DNA of 64,000 nt from Herbaspirillum huttiense (GCF_004367745.1 NZ_CP037993.1:1922001-1986000); one strand, 5' to 3'. Counted from the stretch's first letter, positions 1-8,692 are shown. Notes: generated from the letters alone by a model not told the origin. Numbers and translations: made by a program.

Positions 1-361
1 CGCGCAGGCAGTCGCGGCTGTATTCAGCCAGGCGCACCATGCGTTCCTTGTTGACGGCGTAGCTTTCGGCATTGCAGTTGCGCAGCATCTGCCACATCCA
101 GCGCAGCTGGTTGAGCGTGCCGTCCGGGCGGATGGCCAGCGGGGCATGTTCCTGGAACATCCACTTGATGGCCTTCAGGGGAATACCGGGCGCGGCCCAG
201 GGCGAGGCATAGCCGGGAGAGATCTGGCCGGCGTTGCCGAAGGAGGTTTCCAGCGCGGGGCCGGGCTGGCGGTCCAGCACGGTCACATCGTGACCGGCCC
301 TGGCCAGATACCAGGCGCTGGTGACCCCGATGACACCGCTTCCAAGAATGACGACGCGCAT
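1..361 (-). CDS. dadA: D-amino acid dehydrogenase, N-terminal part (runs off left edge)
   Basis: Only the first 120 codons are present; the gene continues past the left edge. The product oxidatively deaminates D-amino acids, notably D-alanine from alanine racemase, to keto acids and passes electrons to the membrane quinone pool. The N-terminus [12 protein letters not shown] is the GxGxxG dinucleotide-binding loop for FAD, and the following text ([20 protein letters not shown], then [20 protein letters not shown]) is characteristic of DadA. The ATG lies at 359-361 on the minus strand. It is divergent from an Lrp-type regulator, the usual arrangement of dadA with its activator. The family is clear from this fragment alone. 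Confidence 0.9.
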   Translation of the reverse strand, partial: MRVVILGSGVIGVTSAWYLARAGHDVTVLDRQPGPALETSFGNAGQISPGYASPWAAPGIPLKAIKWMFQEHAPLAIRPDGTLNQLRWMWQMLRNCNAESYAVNKERMVRLAEYSRDCLR

Positions 362-512
362 GCTGAACTCCCCGTTTCGTTGATGCCGCTGCAAAAGGCT
401 TGTGGATTAGAAGATTCAGCTATCATATGGGCGAATAAATAGTATTTGTTTTCATATTTCTTGCTGATTTCATGAAAGTTTCATGAAAATCGCGCTGAAA
501 CGGGAAAATTTC

Positions 513-1001
513 ATGAGAACTCAGCAACAGTCCATCCGCACCCTCGACAAGCTCGATCACCGCATCCTGGCCGTGCTGCAAAAGGATGGCCGCATTTCCA
601 TGAAGGAGCTCGGGGAGCAGGTCGGTTTGTCAGTCACGCCCTGCATCGAACGGGTCAGGCGCATGGAGCGCGATGGTGTCATCAGCGGCTATTACGCGCG
701 CGTCAATCCCGAGTCATTGGGGGCGACCTTGCTGGTGTTCGTGGAGATCACGCTCAATCACAAGTCCGGCAACATGTTCGAGCAGTTCCGCCGCGAGGTG
801 CTGCGCATTCCCGAAGTGCAGGAATGCCACCTGGTTTCGGGCGACTTCGACTACCTCATCAAGGCACGCATCCGGGGCATGGCGGAATACCGCAAGCTGC
901 TGGGCGACATCCTGCTGCAGCTGCCGGGGGCGGCGCAGTCCAAGAGCTATGTAGTGATGGAAGAGATCAAGGAGACGCTGGCGCTGCCGCTGGATGACTG
1001 A
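513..1001 (+). CDS. Lrp/AsnC family transcriptional regulator (Lrp-like, probable dadA regulator)
   Basis: A 162-residue DNA-binding regulator that responds to amino acids. The N-terminal AsnC-type helix-turn-helix (about residues 10-60, including LQKDGRISMKELGEQVGLS and CIERVRRMERDGVI) is followed by the RAM ligand-binding and oligomerisation domain, with the typical ECHLVSGDFDYL and YVVMEE segments. Length and sequence are close to Escherichia coli Lrp. An upstream in-frame ATG at 483 would add ten residues; 513 is preferred because it matches the usual Lrp N-terminal length. Divergence from dadA suggests it controls D-alanine catabolism, as DadR does in other proteobacteria; that target is inferred. 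Confidence 0.9.
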   Translation: MRTQQQSIRTLDKLDHRILAVLQKDGRISMKELGEQVGLSVTPCIERVRRMERDGVISGYYARVNPESLGATLLVFVEITLNHKSGNMFEQFRREVLRIPEVQECHLVSGDFDYLIKARIRGMAEYRKLLGDILLQLPGAAQSKSYVVMEEIKETLALPLDD

Positions 1002-1212
1002 GCCCGGCAGCAGCCGGTACGGATGGGCGTACGGATAACAGTACAGTGGCCGGACAGTTCCGGTACAGAAAAGCAGACACCCGCAACTTCAGCTACTGTA
1101 CACATCGTCGGCGAGTCTTTGCGCGCGCGGCTTGACAGGCACTGTGCTTGAATCCGCCATGGCTTCCTGTGCATTCCGGTTGCAGCGTGCGTGTCCTAGA
1201 CTTCACCTACAT
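1002..1212. other. Intergenic region, no gene seen
   Basis: No convincing coding frame. The stretch between about 1015 and 1110 contains several GTAC-centred words (ccggtacgg, gcgtacgg, agtacagt, ccggtacag, ctgtacac), which could be regulator sites or chance. A TTGACA hexamer lies at 1132-1137 and could belong to the promoter of the oxidoreductase gene, but no good -10 box at 17 bp was seen. Confidence 0.4.
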
Positions 1213-1482
1213 TAGGGCCTGTTCACATTCAATCTGTGAGTGCGAGAGGTCGCCAAGCGTTGACTGCCTAGGCGCAGCGACGCGCCGTGGTGGTGCCACG
1301 GCAAGGAGCTGCAACAACGGCAGGCGACGCTTGGCGGCCTCTCCCGGAGGGTTGCCCCCAGAAGGCGCGCTGGCCGCGTTGCACGTCAGGGCTGGTGGCA
1401 CCACCACCAGCCCTGACGCGCGCCTTGCCAGCCCGCCTTCTGGGGGCAACGCATCTCACAGATTGAATGTGAACAGGCCCTA
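1213..1482. mobile_element. MITE-like element with 28-bp perfect terminal inverted repeats
   Basis: Positions 1213-1240 are the exact reverse complement of 1455-1482 (28 of 28). The arms begin and end with TA, so the outer TA may be a target duplication around 26-bp ends starting GGGCCTGTTCACA. Inside are nested palindromes: 1244-1259 pairs with 1328-1343 (one mismatch), 1351-1367 with 1434-1450 (17 bp exact), 1284-1290 with 1296-1302, and 1384-1398 with 1404-1418 (15 bp, 5-base loop). No transposase is encoded; frames inside it are just the open sides of the repeats. It is best read as a non-autonomous miniature element or a fossil of one, ending 24 bp before the next start codon. Confidence 0.75.
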
Positions 1483-1506
1483 GACTCCACTCCATCCCGA
1501 GACATC

Positions 1507-3834
1507 ATGCCTTCCAAACCAAGAATCGAGCAATACAATCAACCCGCAGGCGGCTGGGGCGCACTGAAGTATGTCGCGCTGAACCTGGTCAAGGAACACG
1601 TGGCCGACGGCAAGGGTTTGCGTACCCTGTTGTCGCAGAACCAGCCTGACGGCTTTGATTGCCCCGGTTGCGCATGGCCGGACCGCGAGCACACTTCCAC
1701 CTTCGAATTCTGCGAGAACGGCGTCAAGGCCGTGGCCGCCGAAGCCACCAAGAAGCGTGTCACCCCCGAGTTCTTCGACAAGCACACCGTCACCGAGCTG
1801 ATGCAGCAATCGGATTACGAGCTGGAAGAACACGGCCGCCTGACGCATCCGATGGTGTATGACGCCGCCACCGACAAGTACAAGAAGATCGACTGGTCCG
1901 CCGCCTTCGAGCTGATGGCCAAGCACCTCAATGCCTTGCCCGATCCGGACATGGCGGACTTCTATGTGTCCGGCCGCGCCAGCAACGAAGCGGCTTTCCT
2001 GTTCCAGTTGTTCGTGCGCCAGTACGGCACCAACAATTTCCCCGACTGCTCCAACATGTGCCACGAACCCACCAGCGTGGGCCTGCCGGGCACGGTCGGC
2101 ATCGGCAAGGGCACAGTGCTGCTGGAAGATTTCGATCACTGCGACACGCTGCTGCTGTTCGGCCAGAACCCGGCCACCAACCATCCGCGCATGATGGGCG
2201 AGCTGCGCCACGCCTCCAAGCGCGGTGCCACCATCGTGGCCATCAATCCCTTGAAGGAACGCGGCCTGGAGCGCTTTGCCGATCCGCAGAGCAAGGTCGA
2301 GATGCTGACCATGGGCAGCACCCGCATCAGCTCCATGTTCATCCACCCCACGCTGGGCGGTGACCTGGCGCTGATCAAGGGCGTCATCAAGCGCACCATC
2401 GAACTGGATGATGCGGCCAAGGCGGCCGGTACCGAGCGCGTGATCGACGTCAAGTTCATCGAGGAACACACCGCCGGTTTCGAGGAATTCGCCGCCCAGG
2501 CGCGTGCCGAAAGCTGGGATGACATCATCGCCGAGTCCGGTGTCTCCCGCGAAGACATCGAGAAACTGGCCCAGGTCTACGTCAAGGGCAAGGCCGTGAT
2601 CGCCACCTGGGGCATGGGCCTGACCCAGCACAAGTACGCGGTGGCCACCATCCAGCTGCTGTCGAACATGATGATGCTGCGCGGGAACATCGGCCGTCAG
2701 GGCGCGGGCCTGTGCCCGGTGCGCGGCCACTCCAACGTGCAGGGCGACCGCACGGTCGGCATCGACGAGAAGCCGACGCCGGCCTTCCTGGATCGCCTGG
2801 AACAGGTGTTTGGTTTCAAGGCGCCGCGCCATCACGGCAATGACACGGTCGGTTCGGTGATGGCCATGCTGGAAGGCCGCACCAAGGTCTTCATCGGCCT
2901 GGGCGGCAACTTCGCCATGGCCACGCCTGATACGCCGCGCACCTTCGAGGCCATGCGTTCCTGCAACCTCACGGTACACATCACCACCAAGCTCAACCGC
3001 AGCCACCTGGTGCATGGCAAGGATGCGTTGATCCTGCCGACCATGGGCCGCACCGAGATCGACGTGCAGAAGTCCGGTCCGCAGGGCGTGACGGTGGAAG
3101 ATTCGATGAGCATGGTCCACGTCTCCTACGGCATCAACAAGCCGGCGTCCGAACACCTGATGTCGGAAACGGCCATCGTGGCGCATCTCGCCGAAGCGAC
3201 GATGAAGTCGCGCAACAATGGTCCGAAGATCGACTGGCTGTGGTACGCCGAAGATTATTCGCGCATCCGCGACGCCATCGAGAAGGTGTATGACGCCTTC
3301 AAGGGCTACAACGAGCGCATCGCCAATCCGGGCGGCTTCCACCTGGGCGTGGCCTCGCGCGATCGCGTCTGGAAGACCGGCAGCGGCAAGGCCAACTTCA
3401 TCGTCCATGAGATCCCCAAGGACACGCCCATCCATCGTGCCCGCGCGATTCATGGCGAGAAGCTGCTGACCCTGATGACCACCCGTTCGCACGACCAGTA
3501 CAACACCACCATCTATGGCATGGACGACCGCTATCGCGGCGTGTTCGGCCAGCGCCGCGTGGTCTTCATCAACCCGGCGGACCTGCAGATGCTGGGTTTG
3601 AAGGATGGTGAATGGGTCGACATCACCAGCGTCTGGGATGACGGCGTAGAGCGCCGTGCCGATGGTTTCCTGCTGGTGGAATATGACATTCCGCGCGGTT
3701 GTATCGGCAGTTACTATCCGGAGACCAATCCGCTGGTGCCGCTGGAAAGCTTTGCCGACAAGGCGCGCACGCCCACTTCCAAATCCATTCCGGTGCTGTT
3801 GTCGCGTTCGGCGGTGCAGCGCTCGGCAGCGTGA
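1507..3834 (+). CDS. FdhF/YdeP family molybdopterin oxidoreductase
   Basis: A 775-residue cytoplasmic protein (no signal peptide) of the bis-MGD oxidoreductase superfamily, resembling E. coli YdeP in length and in its N-terminal QPAGGWGALK region. Visible family segments include CPGCAWP (Cys52, Cys55), a molybdopterin-domain stretch GRASNEAAFLFQLFVRQYG, and PDCSNMCHEPTS, where Cys185 occupies the region that carries Cys or Sec in formate dehydrogenases. The C-terminal molybdopterin-dinucleotide domain starts near TTRSHDQYNTT. A complete four-cysteine 4Fe-4S motif was not seen at the N-terminus. The physiological substrate of YdeP-type proteins is not established, so formate is only a possibility. 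It overlaps the next gene by one base (TGATG). Confidence 0.9.
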   Translation: MPSKPRIEQYNQPAGGWGALKYVALNLVKEHVADGKGLRTLLSQNQPDGFDCPGCAWPDREHTSTFEFCENGVKAVAAEATKKRVTPEFFDKHTVTELMQQSDYELEEHGRLTHPMVYDAATDKYKKIDWSAAFELMAKHLNALPDPDMADFYVSGRASNEAAFLFQLFVRQYGTNNFPDCSNMCHEPTSVGLPGTVGIGKGTVLLEDFDHCDTLLLFGQNPATNHPRMMGELRHASKRGATIVAINPLKERGLERFADPQSKVEMLTMGSTRISSMFIHPTLGGDLALIKGVIKRTIELDDAAKAAGTERVIDVKFIEEHTAGFEEFAAQARAESWDDIIAESGVSREDIEKLAQVYVKGKAVIATWGMGLTQHKYAVATIQLLSNMMMLRGNIGRQGAGLCPVRGHSNVQGDRTVGIDEKPTPAFLDRLEQVFGFKAPRHHGNDTVGSVMAMLEGRTKVFIGLGGNFAMATPDTPRTFEAMRSCNLTVHITTKLNRSHLVHGKDALILPTMGRTEIDVQKSGPQGVTVEDSMSMVHVSYGINKPASEHLMSETAIVAHLAEATMKSRNNGPKIDWLWYAEDYSRIRDAIEKVYDAFKGYNERIANPGGFHLGVASRDRVWKTGSGKANFIVHEIPKDTPIHRARAIHGEKLLTLMTTRSHDQYNTTIYGMDDRYRGVFGQRRVVFINPADLQMLGLKDGEWVDITSVWDDGVERRADGFLLVEYDIPRGCIGSYYPETNPLVPLESFADKARTPTSKSIPVLLSRSAVQRSAA

Positions 3835-4130
3835 TGGAGGCCGGCATGAGCGTCGTCGAGATGCCCGCCCAGGAGGACGCCGATCTGCAGGCCCGCGCGC
3901 AGCAGATGGGCGTGCCGCCTGAAGTGCTGCTGATCGTGGAAACCCTGCAGGCGGATGCTGAAGAGAAGGAGGGCGGGGCGCTGTCGCTGGCGCGCTTGTC
4001 CAAGCGTACGCAATTGCGCATGAGTACCTTGCGGCGTTTCCTGTCGGCGCTGGAAGAGGCCGGGGTGGTGAAGGTCGAGATGAATGAGGATGGGACCGGC
4101 AGTGTGAGCTTGCTGGTGTCGCCTCAGTAA
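3834..4130 (+). CDS. Small putative winged-helix protein behind the YdeP-like oxidoreductase
   Basis: A 98-residue acidic protein whose ATG overlaps the stop of the oxidoreductase gene by one base, so the two are almost certainly co-translated. Residues about 45-95 (LSLARLSKRTQLRMSTLRRF, then LSALEEAGVVKVEMNEDGTG) look like a helix-turn-helix followed by a beta wing, as in ArsR/MarR-type winged helices. No cysteines or membrane segments are present. A second start at 3846 is possible. It may regulate the oxidoreductase or assist its maturation; neither is shown by the sequence. Confidence 0.75.
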   Translation: MEAGMSVVEMPAQEDADLQARAQQMGVPPEVLLIVETLQADAEEKEGGALSLARLSKRTQLRMSTLRRFLSALEEAGVVKVEMNEDGTGSVSLLVSPQ

Positions 4131-4148
4131 GCATTGCTGACGGAGCGG

Positions 4149-4253
4149 CTTCGATACGGCGCTCCCGCGCCTACTCAGTCCGAACGGTTGTATGGATGCA
4201 GCCGCAAACAAAAATCCGTTCGGACTGAGTAGGCGCAACGCGCCGTATCGAAG
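4149..4253. repeat. Large intergenic palindrome between convergent genes
   Basis: The segment 4149-4187 is an imperfect reverse complement of 4216-4253. The core ctactcagtccgaacgg matches its partner exactly, as does cttcgatacggcg, with a small bulge between them. The loop is about 28 bases. It lies between two convergent genes, where it could act as a bidirectional terminator or RNA-stabilising hairpin. The composition resembles dispersed intergenic palindromes (REP-like) of betaproteobacteria; copy number cannot be judged here. Confidence 0.7.
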
Positions 4254-4268
4254 GCGCGCAGACTCAAT

Positions 4269-5711
4269 TCACCCTGCCAGTTCCTCCACCAGTTTCCCCA
4301 CCAGTTTCAACGCCTGCTCGGTCTCCTTGGACCAGGCATAGCTGTAATTCAGCCGAATGAAATGACTGTACCGGTTGGTCGCCGCAAAGATGCGCCCCGG
4401 TGCCACCGTGATCCCCAGCGCCAGGCTGCGGCGATACAGTTCCATCGCATCCACCCCCTGCGGCAATTCCACCCACAGCACATAACCGCCTTGCGGCTCG
4501 GACACCTGCGTACCTGCCGGGAAGAAGCGCAGCACGAAGTGCCGCATCATGTCGCGCTGCTGCGCGAAGACGCGGCGTACGCGCCGCAGGTGGCGTTCGT
4601 AGCCGCCCTGCGTGAGGTATTCCGCGATGGCGCGTTGGGGTGCGGTCGGCGTGGCCAGCGTGTTGAGGAACTTGAGTTTTTCCACCTGCGCCCGATAGCG
4701 CCCCGGCATCGCCCAGCCGATGCGGTAGGCCGAGGTCAGGCTCTTGGAAAACGAAGAACAATGCAGCACCAGTCCCTCGCGGTCATAGTTCTTCAGCGAT
4801 GAAGGATGGGCATTGCCGTAATACAGCTCGCTGTAGACGGCGTTTTCGATCAGCGGCATCTGGTGCTGTTCGGCCAGGCGCACCAGTCTTTCCTTTTCGC
4901 TGTCCGGCATCTGGAAACCCAGCGGATTCTGGAAGTTGGGCATCACCATGCAGGCCGCCACCGGCTGCGTCTTCATCCGTTCTTCCAGGACCCCGACATC
5001 GAGGCCGCGCTGCGGATCGGTCGGGATTTCCAGGGCCCGCATGCCCAGGCGCTCGATGGCGTGCAGCATGGCGTAGAAGGTCGGGGTCTCCACCGCAATG
5101 GTGTCGCCGGGACGGGCCACGGCCTGCAGGCAGAGATTGATGGCTTCGGTGGCACCGACGGTGACGACGATTTCTTCGGGATCGACCTTGAGGCCGTTTT
5201 CCAGATAGCGGCGCGCGATCTGGCGCAGCAGGTCCGGATGGCCCGGGGGCAGGTCGTCGAACACGCTGGACTGGCTGGCGTGGCGCGCAATACGGCCGGC
5301 GTATTGCGCCAGCCGGTGCGAAGGAAACAGTGCCGGGTTGGGATAGGGTGAACCCAGCGGCACGGTGCCGTCCTGCTGGATGGTCTTCAGGGTGGCCAGT
5401 ACCAGGCGGCTGACGTCGACCTCGGTGGATTCCTGCCAGGCCGGATGATCGGCCTGCGAGGGCGGCTTGATGACGGGGCGGGGAATGCTCTCGGCCTGTT
5501 CGCGCACGAAGTAGCCGGACTGCGGCTGGCTCTCGATGATGCCGCGGCTTTCCAGCAGCTCGTAGGCGCGCACCACGGTCGTGACGCTGACCTTGTGCTG
5601 CTGGCTGGCGATGCGCACCGAGGCGATGCGCTCGCCCGGGCGCAGCACGCCGTCGCGGATGGAGGCCGCGAGCTGGTCGGCAAATTGTTTGTAAAGAGGC
5701 GTGACGGCCAT
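4269..5711 (-). CDS. MocR/GntR-type regulator with aminotransferase-like domain (YdcR-like)
   Basis: A 480-residue fusion of an N-terminal GntR winged helix (residues about 5-70, with PGERIASVRI and SGYFVRE) and a fold-type I PLP domain. The PLP lysine is Lys323 in CSSFSKSLTS, and the substrate-side motif VMPNFQNPLG is present. Where such proteins normally have EDDxY, this one reads IENAVY, so Asn290 replaces the aspartate that contacts the PLP pyridine nitrogen. That argues for a ligand sensor rather than an active aminotransferase. It is similar in layout to E. coli YdcR. Its start lies 58 bp from the divergent glutathione transferase gene, a possible target. Confidence 0.9.
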   Translation of the reverse strand: MAVTPLYKQFADQLAASIRDGVLRPGERIASVRIASQQHKVSVTTVVRAYELLESRGIIESQPQSGYFVREQAESIPRPVIKPPSQADHPAWQESTEVDVSRLVLATLKTIQQDGTVPLGSPYPNPALFPSHRLAQYAGRIARHASQSSVFDDLPPGHPDLLRQIARRYLENGLKVDPEEIVVTVGATEAINLCLQAVARPGDTIAVETPTFYAMLHAIERLGMRALEIPTDPQRGLDVGVLEERMKTQPVAACMVMPNFQNPLGFQMPDSEKERLVRLAEQHQMPLIENAVYSELYYGNAHPSSLKNYDREGLVLHCSSFSKSLTSAYRIGWAMPGRYRAQVEKLKFLNTLATPTAPQRAIAEYLTQGGYERHLRRVRRVFAQQRDMMRHFVLRFFPAGTQVSEPQGGYVLWVELPQGVDAMELYRRSLALGITVAPGRIFAATNRYSHFIRLNYSYAWSKETEQALKLVGKLVEELAG

Positions 5712-5769
5712 GGGGCGGGTTTCTTGATGGTGTTAGAGTTGTCGCTTCGCATTTTACAAGGACCGCGCC

Positions 5770-6441
5770 ATGATCACCGTGCATCACCTGAACAACTCCC
5801 GCTCGCAGCGCGTGCTGTGGCTGCTGGAAGAGCTGGGCCTGGACTACGAGATCAAGTTTTACCAGCGCGACCCCAAGACCATGCTGGCCCCGCCCGAGCT
5901 GCTGAAGGTGCATCCGCTGGGCAAGTCGCCGGTCATCACCGATGGCGAACTCACGGTGGCCGAATCGGGCAACATCGTCGAATACCTGCTGGAGCGTTAC
6001 GGTGCCGACAGCGGCCTGTTGCCCGCACCCGGCACGCCCGAGCGCCTGCGCTACCGCTACTGGCTGCACTTTGCCGAGGGCTCGGCGATGCCCTGGCTGC
6101 TGCTGGGGCTGATCTTCAGCAAGATGCCCAAGGCCGTGCCGGCACTGATCCGCCCGATTGCGCGGATGCTGTCCGAGGGCATGCGCAGCCGCCTGGTGGC
6201 ACCGCAGATCGAGCGGCAGATGCGCTACATGGAAGACGAACTGGGCAAGGACGGCTGGTTCGCCGGCAAGAGCATCACCGGGGCCGATATTCAGATGAGC
6301 TTCCCGGTGGAGGGCATGCGGGCACGTGGCGGGCTCGATGGCCGCCATCCCAATCTGCTCAAGTTCCTCGAAGCCATCCATGCGCGCCCGGCCTATCAGC
6401 GTGCGTTGGAGAAGGGCGGGCCTTACGAGCTGCTGCGCTGA
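5770..6441 (+). CDS. Glutathione S-transferase family protein
   Basis: A 223-residue cytoplasmic protein with an N-terminal thioredoxin-like domain (residues 1-80: SRSQRVLWLLEELGLDYE, then HPLGKSPVITDGE and the glutathione-binding AESGNIVEYL) and an all-helical C-terminal domain. It would conjugate or transfer glutathione to electrophiles; the actual substrate is unknown. SRSQR near the N-terminus is the position of the catalytic Ser/Tyr in bacterial GSTs. It is divergent from the MocR regulator across a 58-bp gap that must hold both promoters. Confidence 0.9.
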   Translation: MITVHHLNNSRSQRVLWLLEELGLDYEIKFYQRDPKTMLAPPELLKVHPLGKSPVITDGELTVAESGNIVEYLLERYGADSGLLPAPGTPERLRYRYWLHFAEGSAMPWLLLGLIFSKMPKAVPALIRPIARMLSEGMRSRLVAPQIERQMRYMEDELGKDGWFAGKSITGADIQMSFPVEGMRARGGLDGRHPNLLKFLEAIHARPAYQRALEKGGPYELLR

Positions 6442-6461
6442 GGCCTGCGCATTGCTCCGGT

Positions 6462-7829
6462 TCAGGCCGGCAGGCTGATGCAGGCTTGCAGGCCCTGGTC
6501 GCCCGGCTGGCGGCGGTTGCGCAGTTCCAGCCGGCCACCATGGGCCTCGATGCAGGAACGGGCGATCGCCAGGCCCAGGCCGAAGTTGCCGCCGGAGCGT
6601 GCCGGGTCGAGGCGCACGAAGGGTTTGAAGACTTCCTGCAAGTGTTCTTCCGCAATGCCGGGGCCGTCATCGTCGACGAGGATGGACAGGCTGCCATCGT
6701 GCTCCACGATCAATGACAATCTCGCCCGCTGGCCGTGGCGCACGGCGTTGTCCACCAGGTTCGACAGCGCGCGCTTGAGATGGACGGGCCGGCAGCGATA
6801 GCGCAGGGGAGCGTCCTGCTGCGCCAGGGGGTCATGCGCTACCTTGTTCTGCACTTTCTGCTGCACATTTTTCTGCACGCTGATCTGTACATCGCGGCCT
6901 TGGCTGGCGTGCTCCTGAGCAAGTTCCTGCAGCAACGCCGCCAGGTCGATTTCCCGCGTGGCTTCGGCATGCGCATCATCGCGTGCGAAGCGCACGGTCT
7001 CTTCCACCATCACCCGCATCTCGTCCAAAGTACGGATCATCGCCGTGCGCAGGGCCGCGTCATCAACCAGTTCCGCACGCAGGCGCAGTGAGGTGATCGG
7101 GGTGCGCAGGTCATGGCTGATGGCCGCCAGCATGCGGGTGCGGTCCTCGACAAAGCGGCGCAGGCGTTGCTGCATCAGGTTGAAGGCAGCGCTGACCTCG
7201 CGCGCTTCCTGCGGGCCGGTCAGCGGCAGTGGCGCCACCTCCTCGCCGCGGCTCACTCGTTCTGCCGCCTGGGCCAGCGCCTTGACCGGACGCAGGATGC
7301 GGCGCAGGAACAAGGCCACGATCAGCAACACCGGCAGGGTGCTCACGGGGACTGAAAACCGCAGTGGCCGGACCCAGCCCTGCGTGATCAAGGGCTGCTG
7401 CTGCGTGTTGACCCACAGGCCCGCTGGCGTACGCAGCGCGATGCGCAGCAGGGCCGGGCCATCGTCGGCTTCGCGCAGGCTGATGCGCAACGCCTCGGGC
7501 GGCAGGCCCAGTTGCGCCTGCAGTCGCTGGCGCAGCAGATCCTGGTCGCCGCCCTCTTCATGGGCGGCATCGATCTGCGGATCCGGATCGAGCCGGTAGC
7601 GCGTGTCGCCATCGCTGGCACGTGCCAGTGCCTCCTGCGCTTGCGCCGCCGGCAGCTGCGCCAGGCGCCAGGCCACGGCGGCGTGCTCGGCCATCTGGTC
7701 GCGCGAGATGACGTGGATGCGCGTGCCATTCGGTTGCACCAGCAGCAGTCCGATCAGGTGTGCCGCCACCAGACCCAGCAGCAGCAAGGCCAGCAATTGT
7801 GCGGTCATGCTGCGCGGCCAGACTCTCAT
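6462..7829 (-). CDS. Membrane sensor histidine kinase
   Basis: A 455-residue inner-membrane kinase. Membrane segments are at about 9-31 and 162-179, enclosing a periplasmic sensor of about 130 residues. A HAMP domain follows, then HisKA with the phosphoacceptor His239 in AAISHDLRTPITS, and an HATPase domain with N box LSNLVDNAVRHG, G1 box DDDGPGI and G2 box FGLGLAIARS. The layout resembles the EnvZ/RisS class. Its ATG overlaps the stop of the upstream response-regulator gene by four bases (ATGA), so the two form a co-translated pair. The signal sensed cannot be read from the sequence; the pair is divergent from an iron-uptake receptor. Confidence 0.92.
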   Translation of the reverse strand: MRVWPRSMTAQLLALLLLGLVAAHLIGLLLVQPNGTRIHVISRDQMAEHAAVAWRLAQLPAAQAQEALARASDGDTRYRLDPDPQIDAAHEEGGDQDLLRQRLQAQLGLPPEALRISLREADDGPALLRIALRTPAGLWVNTQQQPLITQGWVRPLRFSVPVSTLPVLLIVALFLRRILRPVKALAQAAERVSRGEEVAPLPLTGPQEAREVSAAFNLMQQRLRRFVEDRTRMLAAISHDLRTPITSLRLRAELVDDAALRTAMIRTLDEMRVMVEETVRFARDDAHAEATREIDLAALLQELAQEHASQGRDVQISVQKNVQQKVQNKVAHDPLAQQDAPLRYRCRPVHLKRALSNLVDNAVRHGQRARLSLIVEHDGSLSILVDDDGPGIAEEHLQEVFKPFVRLDPARSGGNFGLGLAIARSCIEAHGGRLELRNRRQPGDQGLQACISLPA

Positions 7830-8569
7830 GGCGTGGCCGGGTCGGCACTCACGCGCGCGGCCAGCAGGTAGCCATTGCCCCAGACCGTCTTGAGCAGACC
7901 GGGCTTGCGCGGATCGGGTTCGAGTTTCTTGCGCAGACGGCTGACCTGGCTGTCGATGCTGCGGTCAAAGGCCAGCGCGTCGCTGCCGGCGGTCAGGTCC
8001 AGCAGGCGGTCGCGCGACAGGACCGTGTTGGGATGCTCCACCAGCGCCCGCAGCAGGCGATATTCCACGCTGGACAGGGTCACGAGGGTGCCGTCGCGGT
8101 CGCGCAGTTCGCGCCGTTGCACATCAAGTGTCCAGGTGTCGAAGACATAGCGCTGCACCGTGCCGGTACTGGCCGCTTTGGCCGGGACCGGCGACTGCCG
8201 TCCCACTCGGCGCAATACGCTGCGGATGCGGGCCAGCAACTCATGGGGATCGAAGGGCTTCACCACGTAATCGTCGGCACCGGTCTCCAGGCCACGGATG
8301 CGGTCGCTGCTGGCCGCCAGCGCAGTGAGCAGGATCACCGGGGTGCCATGCTGCTGGCTGATGCTCTGGCACAGCGAAAGACCGTCCTCGCCCGGCATCA
8401 TCACATCCAGCACCACCAGGTCGAATGCCTGCGCCTGCAGCAACGCCCGTGCCTCCGCCGCATTGGCGGCCAGGCTGACCTGCATGTCCTGCCGGCGCAG
8501 GTAGGCCGCCAGCGGCTCGCTGATGTCCGCATGATCGTCCACCACCAGGACGTGACGTTGCGCGTGCAT
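7826..8569 (-). CDS. OmpR-family response regulator
   Basis: A 247-residue regulator. The receiver domain has acidic residues Asp11/Asp12 and the phosphorylated Asp55 in VVLDVMMPGEDG. The C-terminal winged helix (from about residue 150) contains SSVEYRLLRALVEHPNTV and ends with the wing TVWGNGYLL. The start at 8569 is chosen because MHAQRHVLVVDD is the canonical receiver N-terminus and a GGGGAAGGA ribosome site precedes it; a longer frame reaches 8668 but has no family counterpart. It is expressed first, followed by the kinase. Confidence 0.92.
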   Translation of the reverse strand: MHAQRHVLVVDDHADISEPLAAYLRRQDMQVSLAANAAEARALLQAQAFDLVVLDVMMPGEDGLSLCQSISQQHGTPVILLTALAASSDRIRGLETGADDYVVKPFDPHELLARIRSVLRRVGRQSPVPAKAASTGTVQRYVFDTWTLDVQRRELRDRDGTLVTLSSVEYRLLRALVEHPNTVLSRDRLLDLTAGSDALAFDRSIDSQVSRLRKKLEPDPRKPGLLKTVWGNGYLLAARVSADPATP

Positions 8570-8673
8570 GTTCTTGTTCCTTCCCCTCAATGACGGCGGT
8601 GCGCGCAATGCGCCCGGATGGGTCGCGCGCACCGTGCGGCTTGCCACAATTTGACAAACTTTTGCCAATTTTA

Positions 8674-8692
8674 AATGAATATAATTCTCATT
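8674..8692. promoter_or_regulatory. Fur-box-like site upstream of the TonB receptor
   Basis: The 19-bp stretch aatgaatataattctcatt resembles the Fur consensus of alternating AAT/ATT triplets with TCATT at the right end. It includes a TATAAT at 8680-8685 that could be a -10 box, so Fur binding would block the promoter. It lies about 140 bp before the receptor start. Confidence 0.65.

Noticed and set aside
1148..1483. Short frames inside the inverted-repeat element as a transposase remnant
   Set aside because: The translations mirror the palindromes and show no transposase motif such as DDE.
1507..3834. Selenocysteine formate dehydrogenase
   Set aside because: The frame has no in-frame TGA; the corresponding region uses cysteine.
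1480..4134. 884-codon open frame on the minus strand
   Set aside because: It is the antisense of the oxidoreductase gene; the translation is His/Arg/Ala-rich with no family features.
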